DNA from: Nitrospira sp. SB0677_bin_15
GTDB taxonomy: Bacteria > Nitrospirota > Nitrospiria > Nitrospirales > UBA8639
NCBI GenBank assembly: GCA_009842645.1
Contig: VYFB01000105.1
Span: 1 to 55,720 of the forward strand
Direction: 5' to 3'
Length of the DNA: 55,720 nucleotides
Below are positions 24,839 to 33,059 of the stretch, in pieces (the stretch's first letter is position 1; every line of letters starts with the position of its first letter). Position numbers and translations under genes: made by a program. The notes beneath the pieces were generated by a model, which saw nothing but the letters and a program-made list of their open reading frames with translations, ran no database searches and was not told the origin of the DNA.

Positions 24839-25792
24839 ATGCCTTTGACTTCAGCTCATATAGGAGTCCTCATGGGAGGGCAATCGGCGGAACGCGAGAT
24901 TTCCTTGAAGACCGGAGAGGCGGTGTATGCCGCGTTGGTTCGCAAAGGGTACGCCGCCACCCGCATCGACGTGGACGTCTCCCTGCCGCGCAAGCTACGG
25001 GCCCGCAAGGTACAACTGGCCTTCCTCGCCCTGCATGGTCGGGGTGGAGAGGACGGCACGGTGCAGGGCTTGTTGGAGGTCATGGGCATTCCGTATACCG
25101 GTTCGGGAGTCCAAGCCAGCGCCATGGGCATGAATAAAGCAGTGACCAAGACCTTTGTGCGGATGCACGGGGTTTCCGTCGCACCCGGCGTCGTCATGCA
25201 GCGGACCGGTAACAGGGCCATGCCGGCACAACTCTCGTGTCCACTGGTCGTCAAGCCCGCGAATGAAGGTTCCACGGTGGGTGTGTCGGTGGTGCGAAAG
25301 CCCTCGCAGTGGAAGGGTGCGCTGACGCGCGCTTTTGAACGCGATCATGAAGTGCTCGTGGAATCGTTTATCGGCGGTCGTGAACTTGCCGTGTCCGTGT
25401 TGGACGGCGAAGCCTTGCCCCCGGTCGAGATTGTCGCACCCAATGCATTCTATGATTATGCCGCCAAATATGAGAAAGCCGAAACACGGTACCTGTGCCC
25501 GGCCCCCGTGACCATTGGCCAGGAGCGGCAGGTGAAAGCCTTGGCAGTTCGGGCCTACCAGGCGTTGGGTTGTGCGGGCGCAGCCAGAGTTGATTTTCGA
25601 CTCAACCGCTTCGGCAGGCCCGTTTTTTTGGAAATGAACACGATTCCCGGGATGACCCGGAGAAGTTTGTTGCCCATGTCCGCGGCCCAGGCCGGTCTTG
25701 ACTACGATTCGCTGACGGAACGGATTTTACGATCCGGTCTGGCGCGGCAATCGAATTGGAAGACAACAAAGAAGGGGAATGGACGGGCATGA
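24839..25792 (+). CDS. ddl: D-alanine:D-alanine ligase
   Basis: Makes the D-Ala-D-Ala used by MurF. The 317-residue ATP-grasp enzyme starts with the strand IGVLMGGQSAEREISLKTGE and has LHGRGGEDGTVQGLLEVMGIPYTG near residue 63, PLVVKPANEGSTVGVS near 139, AARVDFRLNRFGRPVFLEMNTIPGMT near 243, and a C-terminal helix. The ATG at 24839 with AGGA seven bases before it is chosen over an open upstream extension that overlaps murB. The stop overlaps the ftsQ start by 4 bases. Confidence 0.96.
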   Translation: MPLTSAHIGVLMGGQSAEREISLKTGEAVYAALVRKGYAATRIDVDVSLPRKLRARKVQLAFLALHGRGGEDGTVQGLLEVMGIPYTGSGVQASAMGMNKAVTKTFVRMHGVSVAPGVVMQRTGNRAMPAQLSCPLVVKPANEGSTVGVSVVRKPSQWKGALTRAFERDHEVLVESFIGGRELAVSVLDGEALPPVEIVAPNAFYDYAAKYEKAETRYLCPAPVTIGQERQVKALAVRAYQALGCAGAARVDFRLNRFGRPVFLEMNTIPGMTRRSLLPMSAAQAGLDYDSLTERILRSGLARQSNWKTTKKGNGRA

Positions 25793-26550
25793 GCCGTGAA
25801 AATCGGTCACTTCGGCCGGCGCCGGCACGAAGGCGGTGGACCCGCATGATTCAGGGAGGACTGGCCGGAATTTTGATCATCCTCGGCATGCTGGGCTATC
25901 AGTGGCTCCCATCGGCCGTGGCTGGTTTGTTGTCCATCAAGCGCGTGTCCATATCCGGTGCCGAACGGCTCGATCGCCGGGTCGTGCTGTCGTTGTTGGA
26001 TTTGCCCGCCGATCGTTCGTTGCTTTCAGTGGATCCCTCAAGCCTGGAACAGAAAGTGGAGGCTCATCCTGCGGTGGCGTCCGCGTCGGTAGGCCGGGTC
26101 CTGCCTCACACCCTGACGGTGATCGTGGTCGAGCGCAAGCCGGCCGCGTTGTTTCAACACGCGGGAGGAACGTTGTTTTTGGATAAAGAAGGAGTGGTGC
26201 TGTCTCTTGCACCTGACTGGCCGGTGAGGCGGTTGCCTGAACTGATAGGGCTTTCAGCGGTGAAGATTTTGGGCGGCGATCTCAAGATACAGGCTCAGGC
26301 CCGGAAAGGACTCCGTTTTGCCAAAGACTTGCAGGACCACGTCGCCCCTGCCGTCAGCGTCGACTTGAGTGATCCACGGTTCATGGTCGGAAAAACCGAT
26401 GGGCTGGTATTTCGGGTAAACAACGACTTCCAAAACATGTGGGACCCGTATCTCGAACTGGAGCCGACTTTACGAGAACGTTTTCTTCAGGGACCGCATG
26501 AGATCGATCTACGGTTTACCGGCAAGGTGATTGTCCGAAAGGAAGGGTGA
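25789..26550 (+). CDS. ftsQ: Cell division protein FtsQ
   Basis: An inner membrane protein that links cytoplasmic and periplasmic divisome parts. The 253-residue protein has a basic cytoplasmic start (RPAPARRRWTR), one membrane helix (about residues 21-42, GGLAGILIILGMLGYQWL), the POTRA domain (SIKRVSISGAERLDRRVVLSLL) and the beta domain with HPAVASASVGRVLPHTLTVIVVERKPAA. The ATG at 25789 overlaps ddl by ATGA and is preferred to the upstream in-frame TTG at 25756. The order ddl-ftsQ-ftsA-ftsZ supports the call. Confidence 0.93.
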   Translation: MSRENRSLRPAPARRRWTRMIQGGLAGILIILGMLGYQWLPSAVAGLLSIKRVSISGAERLDRRVVLSLLDLPADRSLLSVDPSSLEQKVEAHPAVASASVGRVLPHTLTVIVVERKPAALFQHAGGTLFLDKEGVVLSLAPDWPVRRLPELIGLSAVKILGGDLKIQAQARKGLRFAKDLQDHVAPAVSVDLSDPRFMVGKTDGLVFRVNNDFQNMWDPYLELEPTLRERFLQGPHEIDLRFTGKVIVRKEG

Positions 26551-26559
26551 GCAAGTCTC

Positions 26560-27801
26560 ATGGCCAAAAAAGAACACATCGTCGTCGGACTCGATATTGG
26601 CACAACCAAAATTTGCGCCATCGTGGCGCAGGTGACGCCTGATGAAGGGGTCACCATCATTGGCGTGGGCTCGAGCCCATCCCGCGGACTCCGAAAAGGC
26701 ATCGTCGTCAACATCGACAGTACCGTGGAGTCGATAAAGAAGGCGGTGGAAGAAGCCGAGTTGATGGCTGCCGTCCAAATCAACTCGGTCTACATTGGCA
26801 TCGCCGGCAGTCATATTGCCAGTCAGACCGTCAAGGGCGTGGTGGCGCTCAAGCGGAATGAAGTTCTTCGAGGCGACGTGCTTCGTGCCGTTGAGACGGC
26901 CAAGGCATCGGCCGTGGTGCCGCCTGACCGACAGGTGCTGCACGTATTGCCTCGAGAATTTATCGTGGATGACCAGGAAGGCATTCAAGAGCCGGTCGGC
27001 ATTTCCGGGGCGAGGTTGGAAGTCGACGTGCATCTCGTCACCGGGGCGATCCCGCCGGCCAAGAATCTCATGAAGTGCGTCAACCGTGCAGGGCTCGACG
27101 TGGTCGGCATCGTCTTGCAGCCGCTGGCCTCAAGCGAAGCCGTGCTCACGGATGAAGAGAAAGGGTTGGGGATTGCCATGGTTGATCTCGGAGGAGGGAC
27201 GACCGATTTGGCTATTTTCTCAGATGGGACGATTTGCCACTCGGCGGTGTTGCCGGTCGGCGGTCAGCATATCACGACCGATCTGCAAATCGGGTTGCGT
27301 ACCTCGCTTGCCGACGCAGAAGGAATCAAGGTCCGTTACGGGTCGGCCCTTGTCAGCATGGTGAAAGAGACGGAAGTCGTCGAGGTCCCGAGTGTCGGCG
27401 GCCGCCCCCCGCATCCCATGAACAGGCGGGAAATTGCCGAAATCATTCAACCTCGGGTGGAGGAAATCTTTGAATTGGTCCTGCGGGAAATTTATCGATC
27501 GGGCTATGAGGGCAAACTGGCTGCCGGCGTGGTGATCACCGGAGGAACGTCGATGCTGGAGGGAATGCCGGACGCGGCCGAACTCGTGCTGGACCTCCCG
27601 GGAAGACGCGGCGTCCCATACAATGTGGGCGGCTTGCTGGATATTGTGCGCAATCCCATGTTTTCCACGGGAGTCGGGCTTATTTTACAGGCGTATCGCA
27701 CGGACCATGAATTCGAGTTCGTCGGCGGGAGCAAGAAAGCCGGGAGTGGGGTGGGAGGTGTTTTTGGTCGCATGAAAAGTTGGGTGTTGAACCTTTTCTG
27801 A
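26560..27801 (+). CDS. ftsA: Cell division protein FtsA
   Basis: An actin-like ATPase that tethers FtsZ to the membrane. The 413-residue protein has the phosphate 1 motif VGLDIGTTKICAIVAQ, the 1C/SHS2 domain near residues 85-165, MVDLGGGTTDLAIFSDG (phosphate 2) near 207, and GVVITGGTSMLEGM (adenosine motif) near 325. The C-terminus ends GVFGRMKSWVLNLF, an amphipathic membrane-targeting helix as in the family. AGG-rich ribosome site before the ATG; 9 bases after ftsQ. Confidence 0.96.
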   Translation: MAKKEHIVVGLDIGTTKICAIVAQVTPDEGVTIIGVGSSPSRGLRKGIVVNIDSTVESIKKAVEEAELMAAVQINSVYIGIAGSHIASQTVKGVVALKRNEVLRGDVLRAVETAKASAVVPPDRQVLHVLPREFIVDDQEGIQEPVGISGARLEVDVHLVTGAIPPAKNLMKCVNRAGLDVVGIVLQPLASSEAVLTDEEKGLGIAMVDLGGGTTDLAIFSDGTICHSAVLPVGGQHITTDLQIGLRTSLADAEGIKVRYGSALVSMVKETEVVEVPSVGGRPPHPMNRREIAEIIQPRVEEIFELVLREIYRSGYEGKLAAGVVITGGTSMLEGMPDAAELVLDLPGRRGVPYNVGGLLDIVRNPMFSTGVGLILQAYRTDHEFEFVGGSKKAGSGVGGVFGRMKSWVLNLF

Positions 27802-27895
27802 AGAACGTATGTGTCAAATAAATATCAGATATCGCGTTTGTGAACAGTGAGCCCTACAGACGTGGATTTGGGGTTTTATAACAAGGAGGCGTTCC

Positions 27896-29101
27896 ATGTT
27901 TACATTTCACGAAGAAGAAATGGCACCGATTCGGATCAAGGTGATCGGGATTGGCGGAGCCGGGTGCAACGCGGTCAATACCATGATTGCCACGGGTCTG
28001 ACGCCAGTGGAGTTTGTGGTAGGGAATACCGATCTGCAATCACTGAGCAAATCCTCCACCCCATACAGGATTCAGTTGGGCCCGGAGCGAACACGAGGTC
28101 TCGGGGCCGGAGCGAATCCGGAAGTCGGCAAGGAAGCCGCGCTGGAAAGTGAAAGCGAAATCCGTGCGGCCTTGGAAGACGTGAATATGGTGTTCGTCAC
28201 CGCTGGTATGGGAGGAGGGACCGGCACGGGCGGAGCACCCGTCGTGGCGAGAATTTCCAGGGAAATGGGTATCCTGACCGTAGGCGTGGTCACGAAACCC
28301 TTTCAGCATGAAGGCCAGCGTCGGATGGGTTACGCGGAAGAGGGCTTGCGAGAACTCCGGCGACACGTCGATTCCTTGCTCGTGATCCCGAACCAGAAAC
28401 TGCTGACCCTGGTAGACAAGAGTACGCCGGTGCTGGAGGCGTTCAAGGTGGCCGATGATGTCCTGCGCCAGGCCATTAAAGGCATTACCGACGTCATTAC
28501 GACTCCCGGCTTGGTCAACGTGGATTTTGCCGACGTGCAAACGGTTATGTCTTATAGGGGGAGAGCGGTCATGGGGATGGGGGTGGCCAGAGGGATGAAT
28601 CGTGCCAGGGAAGCAACCCAACAAGCGATTACGAGCCCGCTGTTGGAAGAGAATGGTATCGAGGGCGCTAAGGGGTTGCTGTTGAACATCACCGCTAGCA
28701 TGGATCTGTCCCTGCATGAGCTCGATGAAGCGTCAACCATTGCGAAAGAAGCCGCGGACCCCCAAGCCAATATTATCGTCGGACACGTGGTCGATCCGGG
28801 ATTGGGAGACGAGGTCATCATCACCGTGATCGCAACCGGATTTCAACAACAGCAAGACTTTCTCCGAACAAAGCCGGTCGCGAATCCGGAAGTAGAAGAA
28901 CGGCCTCATCTCCCTGTGCCTCTGGCCCCTCGACCAGTCTTGACCATGGCAGGAAAGGCTTCCATGGACGGATCGGCCGACGACCTGGATCGTCCGGCGT
29001 TTATACGACGAGGGGAATCGGATTCGAGAATCGAACAGGGAAATTTGTTGGTGGATGAGGATTGGGAAGTTCCCACGTTTTTGCGCAGGAGAGCCAATTA
29101 A
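27896..29101 (+). CDS. ftsZ: Cell division GTPase FtsZ
   Basis: The tubulin-like GTPase that forms the division ring. The 401-residue protein shows [14 protein letters not shown], the GTP signature loop [15 protein letters not shown] near residue 104, and [11 protein letters not shown] near 205. A variable linker is followed by the C-terminal peptide [12 protein letters not shown], which binds FtsA and similar partners. The ATG at 27896 has AAGGAGG six bases before it; an internal ATG seven codons later would also retain the fold. It follows ftsA after 94 bases, where I see no clear extra promoter. Confidence 0.97.
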   Translation: MFTFHEEEMAPIRIKVIGIGGAGCNAVNTMIATGLTPVEFVVGNTDLQSLSKSSTPYRIQLGPERTRGLGAGANPEVGKEAALESESEIRAALEDVNMVFVTAGMGGGTGTGGAPVVARISREMGILTVGVVTKPFQHEGQRRMGYAEEGLRELRRHVDSLLVIPNQKLLTLVDKSTPVLEAFKVADDVLRQAIKGITDVITTPGLVNVDFADVQTVMSYRGRAVMGMGVARGMNRAREATQQAITSPLLEENGIEGAKGLLLNITASMDLSLHELDEASTIAKEAADPQANIIVGHVVDPGLGDEVIITVIATGFQQQQDFLRTKPVANPEVEERPHLPVPLAPRPVLTMAGKASMDGSADDLDRPAFIRRGESDSRIEQGNLLVDEDWEVPTFLRRRAN

Positions 29102-29117
29102 CGGGTTGGGAGAAAGG

Positions 29118-29891
29118 ATGGCAGGAAGAATGGTCCTGGTTGCGGAACTTCCGACGTGTAAACCGATGCTTCCCTTGACAAGTTGGTCTTTTTGGCGGGT
29201 GAACCAGCGCGCCTTGCATTTCTTCGGGACGCGGTATGGGCCGGATTATGGACGTATGAACGGAGAACAGGGGGCGGTGAAGGCCGGAGATCCTGACTAT
29301 CCGCTGGTCGTCTCTATCCGTCAGGTCCATGGGACGGACGTGTTGAGCCTCGATTGTCCCTTGAAGGCGGGCCAAACGTTTTTCGGCGGTCATGACGCCG
29401 TGCTCACCAATCAAGTCGACACGTTATTGACCGTCCACGCCGCTGATTGTGTCCCCGTGTTGCTGATGGATGCTTCGCGCGGCGTGATTGGGGCCGTGCA
29501 TGCGGGCTGGCGCGGGGCGGTGCATGGTATCGTGACGAAAAGCCTGCGGAACATGATGGAACGGTTCGACGCCGGCTTGGCCTCGCTTCACGTGGCGATT
29601 GGGCCGTCGGCCGGGTCATGCTGTTATGAAGTCGATACGCCGGTGATGGACCAGTTGCCACCGGATGCGCTCGGGGACCCGACCATTCTCAGACGAACGG
29701 GTTCCGGGACCGGCCGCTTGGATTTAAAAAAATTCATTCAGTGGCAGGCCCTGTCATTCGGTCTTGCCGAAGACCATATCCATATCGTAGATCTCTGCAC
29801 GATCTGTCGCCCGGACCTGTTTTTCTCCTATCGCCGGGAGGGAGTCGTGCATGGGAACATGGTCAGCGGAATCATGTTGCGGAACCTCTGA
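29118..29891 (+). CDS. pgeF: Purine nucleoside phosphorylase/polyphenol oxidase family protein (YfiH/PgeF)
   Basis: The DUF152 'multicopper oxidase-like' family. Members were shown to act on purine nucleosides, and E. coli YfiH/PgeF to edit UDP-MurNAc with a wrong amino acid, which suits the location after ftsZ. The 257-residue protein has QVHGTDVLSLD near residue 69, HDAVLTNQVDTLLTVHAADCVPVLL with the zinc Cys, and AVHAGWRGAVHGIV with the zinc His near 130. Also visible are GPSAGSCCYEV and a C-terminal RPDLFFSYRREGVVHGNMVSGIML. The start at 29118 (GGGAG upstream) is preferred to an open extension into ftsZ. The last four codons coincide with a repeat end (29881-29892). Confidence 0.9.
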   Translation: MAGRMVLVAELPTCKPMLPLTSWSFWRVNQRALHFFGTRYGPDYGRMNGEQGAVKAGDPDYPLVVSIRQVHGTDVLSLDCPLKAGQTFFGGHDAVLTNQVDTLLTVHAADCVPVLLMDASRGVIGAVHAGWRGAVHGIVTKSLRNMMERFDAGLASLHVAIGPSAGSCCYEVDTPVMDQLPPDALGDPTILRRTGSGTGRLDLKKFIQWQALSFGLAEDHIHIVDLCTICRPDLFFSYRREGVVHGNMVSGIMLRNL

Positions 29892-29892
29892 T
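29881..29892. mobile_element. Possible isolated end of the 142-base family
   Basis: GGAACCTCTGAT equals the first 12 bases of the family's terminal repeat. Its TGA is the stop codon of pgeF. No right end follows; a REP-like palindrome starts 3 bases on. A 12-base match could be chance, but is unlikely in a window of this size. Confidence 0.4.
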
Positions 29893-29894
29893 CT

Positions 29895-29967
29895 GTAGGT
29901 CGGATTAGCGTAGCGTAATCCGACGGGCGCGCGATGTCGGGTTACGCCTTCGGCTAACCCGACCTAC
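29895..29967. repeat. REP-like double hairpin GTAGGTCGGATTAGCG, copy 2
   Basis: Same architecture as 11151-11227: GTCGGATTAGCG pairs with AGCGTAATCCGAC, then GTCGGGTTACGCC pairs with GGCTAACCCGAC, bounded by GTAGGT and ACCTAC. It lies directly after pgeF. Confidence 0.85.
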
Positions 29968-29969
29968 GG

Positions 29970-30100
29970 TCCCTCCTTGCAAAGGAGGGGAATGGGTTAC
30001 AGAAGGGCGGTTTTGTCCCTCCCCTTTGCCTGCTCTGAGCGGAGCCGAAGGTTAAGGGGAGGATGAGGCTAGGCATGCCCCCGCGAAAGCGGGGGTGGGG
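29970..30100. repeat. Composite of REP-like hairpins before yggS
   Basis: CCTCCTTGCAAAGGAGG is a tight hairpin. Then CCCTCCCCTTTGCCTGCTCT through GAGCGGAGCCGAAGGTTAAG to GGGGAGG forms a longer one whose loop carries a second repeat type, and GCCCCCGCGAAAGCGGGGGT closes the run. An artificial upstream start for yggS falls in the last hairpin. Confidence 0.7.
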
Positions 30101-30121
30101 TGGAGCCATTGCAAGGACGTA

Positions 30122-30841
30122 GTGTTGGATGACCTCTCGACGAAGATTCAGGCGACACGAGATCGAATTCGCCGAGCCGCGGAACGCGCAGGGAGGGACC
30201 CGTCTGACGTGCGATTGGTTGCGGCGACCAAATACGTCGAAGCATCACGGGTTCTTGATGCCATCCGGGTTGGTCTGACCATCTTTGGAGAAAACCGTTG
30301 GCAGGAAGCACGGGACAAGATGCAAGCGGTGGGCGAACGTGGGAACGTCGAGTGGCATTTCATCGGCCGGCTTCAGCGACGAAAACTCAAGTGGCTGGCA
30401 GGTCGATTCAACCTCATTCATTCCGTGGAATCCCTGGAGCAGGCTGAGGAGATTCAACGACGGGCCCATGAACGACACATCTCCCAGGCTATCCTGCTCG
30501 AAGTCAACGTGGGAGGCGAAGAATCCAAAGGCGGGCTTTCAGTGGACGCGTTGCCGTCGGCGATCTCGCAAATCGATGCCTTCCCGTCCGTGTGCGTGCA
30601 AGGGCTCATGACGGTTCCTCCGTGGAATCCGGACCCCGAACTGATGCGGCCGTATTTTCAACGGCTCAAACAGTTGGCCGAACTGGTCAGCAGTCTGCCG
30701 TTGCAGCGCGTCCGGATGCGCGAACTCTCCATGGGCATGTCCAATGATTTTGAAGTCGCGGTCGAGGAAGGTGCGACGTTGGTTCGCGTCGGCACCGCGC
30801 TGTTCGGACCTCGACGGGAGACCGTGGTGGCTGAATCGTGA
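30122..30841 (+). CDS. yggS: YggS-family PLP homeostasis protein
   Basis: A pyridoxal 5'-phosphate-binding alanine racemase-fold protein that buffers PLP; it has no known enzymatic activity. The 239-residue protein has VRLVAATKYVE with the PLP lysine near residue 35, FGENRWQEARDK near 57, WHFIGRLQRRK near 78, LLEVNVGGEESKGG near 120, and ELSMGMSNDFEVAVEEGATLVRVGTALFG at the C-terminus. The GTG at 30122 with AAGGA five bases before it is chosen; the frame opens at 30095 within a repeat. The pgeF-yggS-yggT order after ftsZ is widespread. Confidence 0.93.
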   Translation: MLDDLSTKIQATRDRIRRAAERAGRDPSDVRLVAATKYVEASRVLDAIRVGLTIFGENRWQEARDKMQAVGERGNVEWHFIGRLQRRKLKWLAGRFNLIHSVESLEQAEEIQRRAHERHISQAILLEVNVGGEESKGGLSVDALPSAISQIDAFPSVCVQGLMTVPPWNPDPELMRPYFQRLKQLAELVSSLPLQRVRMRELSMGMSNDFEVAVEEGATLVRVGTALFGPRRETVVAES

Positions 30842-30866
30842 ACGCAAGCCGGCATACGGTTGTTCC

Positions 30867-30924
30867 CCTCCTTTGCTTGTCCTGAACGAAACCGAAGGAT
30901 CAGGCGGGGTGAAGGGGAGGTAGA
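30867..30924. repeat. REP-like hairpin with nested loop repeat
   Basis: CCCCTCCTTTGCTTGTCCTG, then AACGAAACCGAAGGATCAGG, then CGGGGTGAAGGGGAGG. The outer unit is the CCTCC/GGAGG family, and the loop holds the TGTCCTGAGCGAAG family. Near-copies are at 31338-31400 and, inverted, at 47233-47294. Confidence 0.75.
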
Positions 30925-30995
30925 GACCGGTGAGGTGCAGACTGACACATGAATGGCCCCCCGCTAACCGACGGCCGTTATGAGGAGAAGAGACC

Positions 30996-31292
30996 ATGTT
31001 CGTCGCAGGTAATATATTGCAGGGATTGGCCTACGTCCTGGATACGGTCCTGTTCCTGTATATGTGGCTGATTATCATCCGGGCCCTGATTTCATGGGTG
31101 AATCCTGATCCGTGGAATCCGATTGTTCAGTTCCTCATGAAGGCAACAGACCCGGTCCTGATCATTATCAGGCGCAGGGTGGGTATACTCGGAGGCATCG
31201 ACGTCTCGCCGATTTTGGCTATTTTGCTGATTATGTTTTTGCAGTATGCCGTGGTCCAAACTATTCGGGACGTTGGTTTGAGGTTGCATTGA
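30996..31292 (+). CDS. yggT: YggT-family membrane protein
   Basis: A 98-residue protein of two hydrophobic segments (about residues 10-30, LAYVLDTVLFLYMWLIIIRAL, and 70-92, ILAILLIMFLQYAVVQTI) separated by the family motif SWVNPDPWNPIVQFLMKATDPVL. YggT proteins are implicated in osmotic tolerance and, by neighbourhood, in division or membrane shape; a firm role is not known. A strong GAGGAGAAG ribosome site precedes the ATG. Gene order with yggS supports the call. Confidence 0.92.
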   Translation: MFVAGNILQGLAYVLDTVLFLYMWLIIIRALISWVNPDPWNPIVQFLMKATDPVLIIIRRRVGILGGIDVSPILAILLIMFLQYAVVQTIRDVGLRLH

Positions 31293-31337
31293 CGCCCGGC
31301 GATAGCCAGCCCCACCTCTCATGCAACTCCAGTCTTC

Positions 31338-31400
31338 CTTCCCCTCCTTTGCTTGTCCTGAGCGAAGCCGAAGGATCAGGAGGGGCATGGGGAGGTAGAG
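31338..31400. repeat. REP-like hairpin with nested loop repeat, second copy
   Basis: CCCCTCCTTTGCTTGTCCTG AGCGAAGCCGAAGGATCAGG AGGGGCATGGGGAGGTAGAG (spaced into blocks). It ends just before the GGGGAGGAAAAG ribosome site of the following hydrolase. Confidence 0.8.
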
Positions 31401-31419
31401 GGGGAGGAAAAGAACGCGA

Positions 31420-32520
31420 GTGGATTCCATCCTCCGTGCATTTCAACAAGCCGTCCACGAACAGGTTTTCCCGGGTGCGGTGGTCCTGGTGAGGTCTCGC
31501 GGAACCGTCGTGTTTCACGAAGCCGTGGGAACTTGCGGGGTTTCACCCGACGACTGGCCGGTCCACCTGGAGTCGATCTATGACTTGGCTTCCTTAACCA
31601 AACCACTGGCCACGAGCACGGCCACGTTGTGTTTAGTCCAGGATGGGCACCTGCACATGGATCAGCCCGTGTCTCAATGGGTGGATGAGTTGCGGGGGAG
31701 CCCGTTTGCCGGCGTCGGCCTCCGGCAACTGCTCTCGCATCAAGCGGGGTTGCCGGCGTGGCGACCCTATTACGAACAATTGGCGCCCTCGGGGTTACCG
31801 CCCCGGAATGAAGAAGAACGACGACAACGCATGCACGCATTGCTGAATGCCATCGCGTCCGAACCAATCGAATACCAGCCAGGGAGTCAAAGCTTGTACA
31901 GTGACCTGGGGTTTATAGTGCTTGGCGAGATCGTTGAACGGTGCGCAGGGACGTCCTTGGCGGCCTATTGCCGGCGGAGAATCTATGAGCCCCTGGGCAT
32001 TTTGTCCTTGGCGTTTCTCGGTCGCGAGGAAGCGATAACGGAGGATCCGGCGCGCATCGTCCCCACGGAATGGGAACGTTGGAGAAATCGTTTGCTGCGC
32101 GGAGAAGTGCATGATGAAAACGCGTATGCGTTGGGAGGCTGCGCCGGCCACGCCGGGCTGTTCGGAACGGCTCATGCCGTTGGTCAACTTTCTGCCGCGT
32201 GGCTTCAGGCGGTACAAGGCCGTGAAGGGGTCTTGAGTGCTGCTCTTGCGAAACAGTTTACTCATCGCCAATCCGATACGTCTTCTTGGGGACTGGGCTG
32301 GGATACCCCTTCTGTCCCTTCATCCTCGGGTACGCGGTTTTCGGCACGGGCATTCGGGCACGTGGGGTTTACGGGCACGTCTCTCTGGATCGATCCGTCC
32401 TGTGATCTTGAGGTGATCATTTTGTCCAATCGAGTGCATCCGACCCGAACGAATCGGGCCATCAAGTCGTTCCGTCCGCAGATTCACGATGCGATCTATC
32501 AAGAATGGGGTGGAAGATGA
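31420..32520 (+). CDS. Serine hydrolase of the beta-lactamase/PBP4* family
   Basis: Class C beta-lactamase fold (Pfam beta-lactamase). The 366-residue protein has the catalytic SxxK in DLASLTKPLA near residue 63, the family block LRQLLSHQAGLPAW near 105, the second motif as YSDLGFIVLGEI near 163 (Tyr with the usual third-position Asn replaced by Asp), and HVGFTGTSLW as the HxG third motif near 315. No signal peptide is visible, so it may be cytoplasmic or the start may be wrong. The GTG at 31420 has GGAGG 12 bases upstream. Substrate could be a peptide, ester or muropeptide; a resistance role is not implied. Confidence 0.82.
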   Translation: MDSILRAFQQAVHEQVFPGAVVLVRSRGTVVFHEAVGTCGVSPDDWPVHLESIYDLASLTKPLATSTATLCLVQDGHLHMDQPVSQWVDELRGSPFAGVGLRQLLSHQAGLPAWRPYYEQLAPSGLPPRNEEERRQRMHALLNAIASEPIEYQPGSQSLYSDLGFIVLGEIVERCAGTSLAAYCRRRIYEPLGILSLAFLGREEAITEDPARIVPTEWERWRNRLLRGEVHDENAYALGGCAGHAGLFGTAHAVGQLSAAWLQAVQGREGVLSAALAKQFTHRQSDTSSWGLGWDTPSVPSSSGTRFSARAFGHVGFTGTSLWIDPSCDLEVIILSNRVHPTRTNRAIKSFRPQIHDAIYQEWGGR

Positions 32521-32564
32521 GGGCTGGGGAATGCCGTGCGCACGCCGTTCGAGAAGGAAACGGG

Positions 32565-32879
32565 TCAGTCGGGATACTCAATCCACGTTTCTTTTTCAGC
32601 GAGATATTTTTGACCCTTGAAATTCAACCGCGTCCGCATGTGCGTGAAGCCCAGATGACGAAGTTTATCCACGATGTCCGTGATGGCGCCGCTCACGGTC
32701 TGGTGGACGCCGCTTTCCGTGACCAAGGCTTCGTAAGTCATCGTGGCCGTGTAGCCGCGATTCACGTGTTTGATCGGCACGAGACGGTTAAAATAGCGAT
32801 CACTGGGATCGGTGCCTTCCAACTGATGCTTCTCGATGACGGCGTTTCGTAACCGGAATGACAACGGCAATGTACTCAT
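32565..32879 (-). CDS. Conserved-looking hypothetical protein, 104 residues
   Basis: I do not recognise the family. The ATG at 32879 is chosen because GAAAGGA lies nine bases upstream; the frame is open to 32954 without a ribosome site. The product is soluble, with no signal peptide or membrane helix. It has a basic, beta-rich look in KHVNRGYTATMTYEALVTES, a helix GAITDIVDKLRHLGF, and a Trp/Tyr-containing end (ETWIEYPD). It is divergent from pgsA and convergent with the serine hydrolase, so it has its own promoter. Codon use resembles the neighbours, which supports a real gene. Confidence 0.7.
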   Translation of the reverse strand: MSTLPLSFRLRNAVIEKHQLEGTDPSDRYFNRLVPIKHVNRGYTATMTYEALVTESGVHQTVSGAITDIVDKLRHLGFTHMRTRLNFKGQKYLAEKETWIEYPD

Positions 32880-33059
32880 ACGGATGAATCCTTTCAGTTC
32901 ATTTTCACGGATGACAATTATAGGTGGGACAACTGGAACCTTCAACCACGTCATGAGATCGGGTTTGTGGCTAAAGCCGCAGGTCTGAGAAAAATAGGTG
33001 TGCTTCGGTTGACTTACTCACGTCTCACCCTTAGTCTTGTTTCATTAAGGAGGTTACTC

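Noticed and set aside
31420-32520. Antibiotic-resistance beta-lactamase
   Set aside because: It shares the fold, but no signal peptide is visible and the second motif is YSD. Many family members are esterases or peptidases, so a resistance role is not supported.
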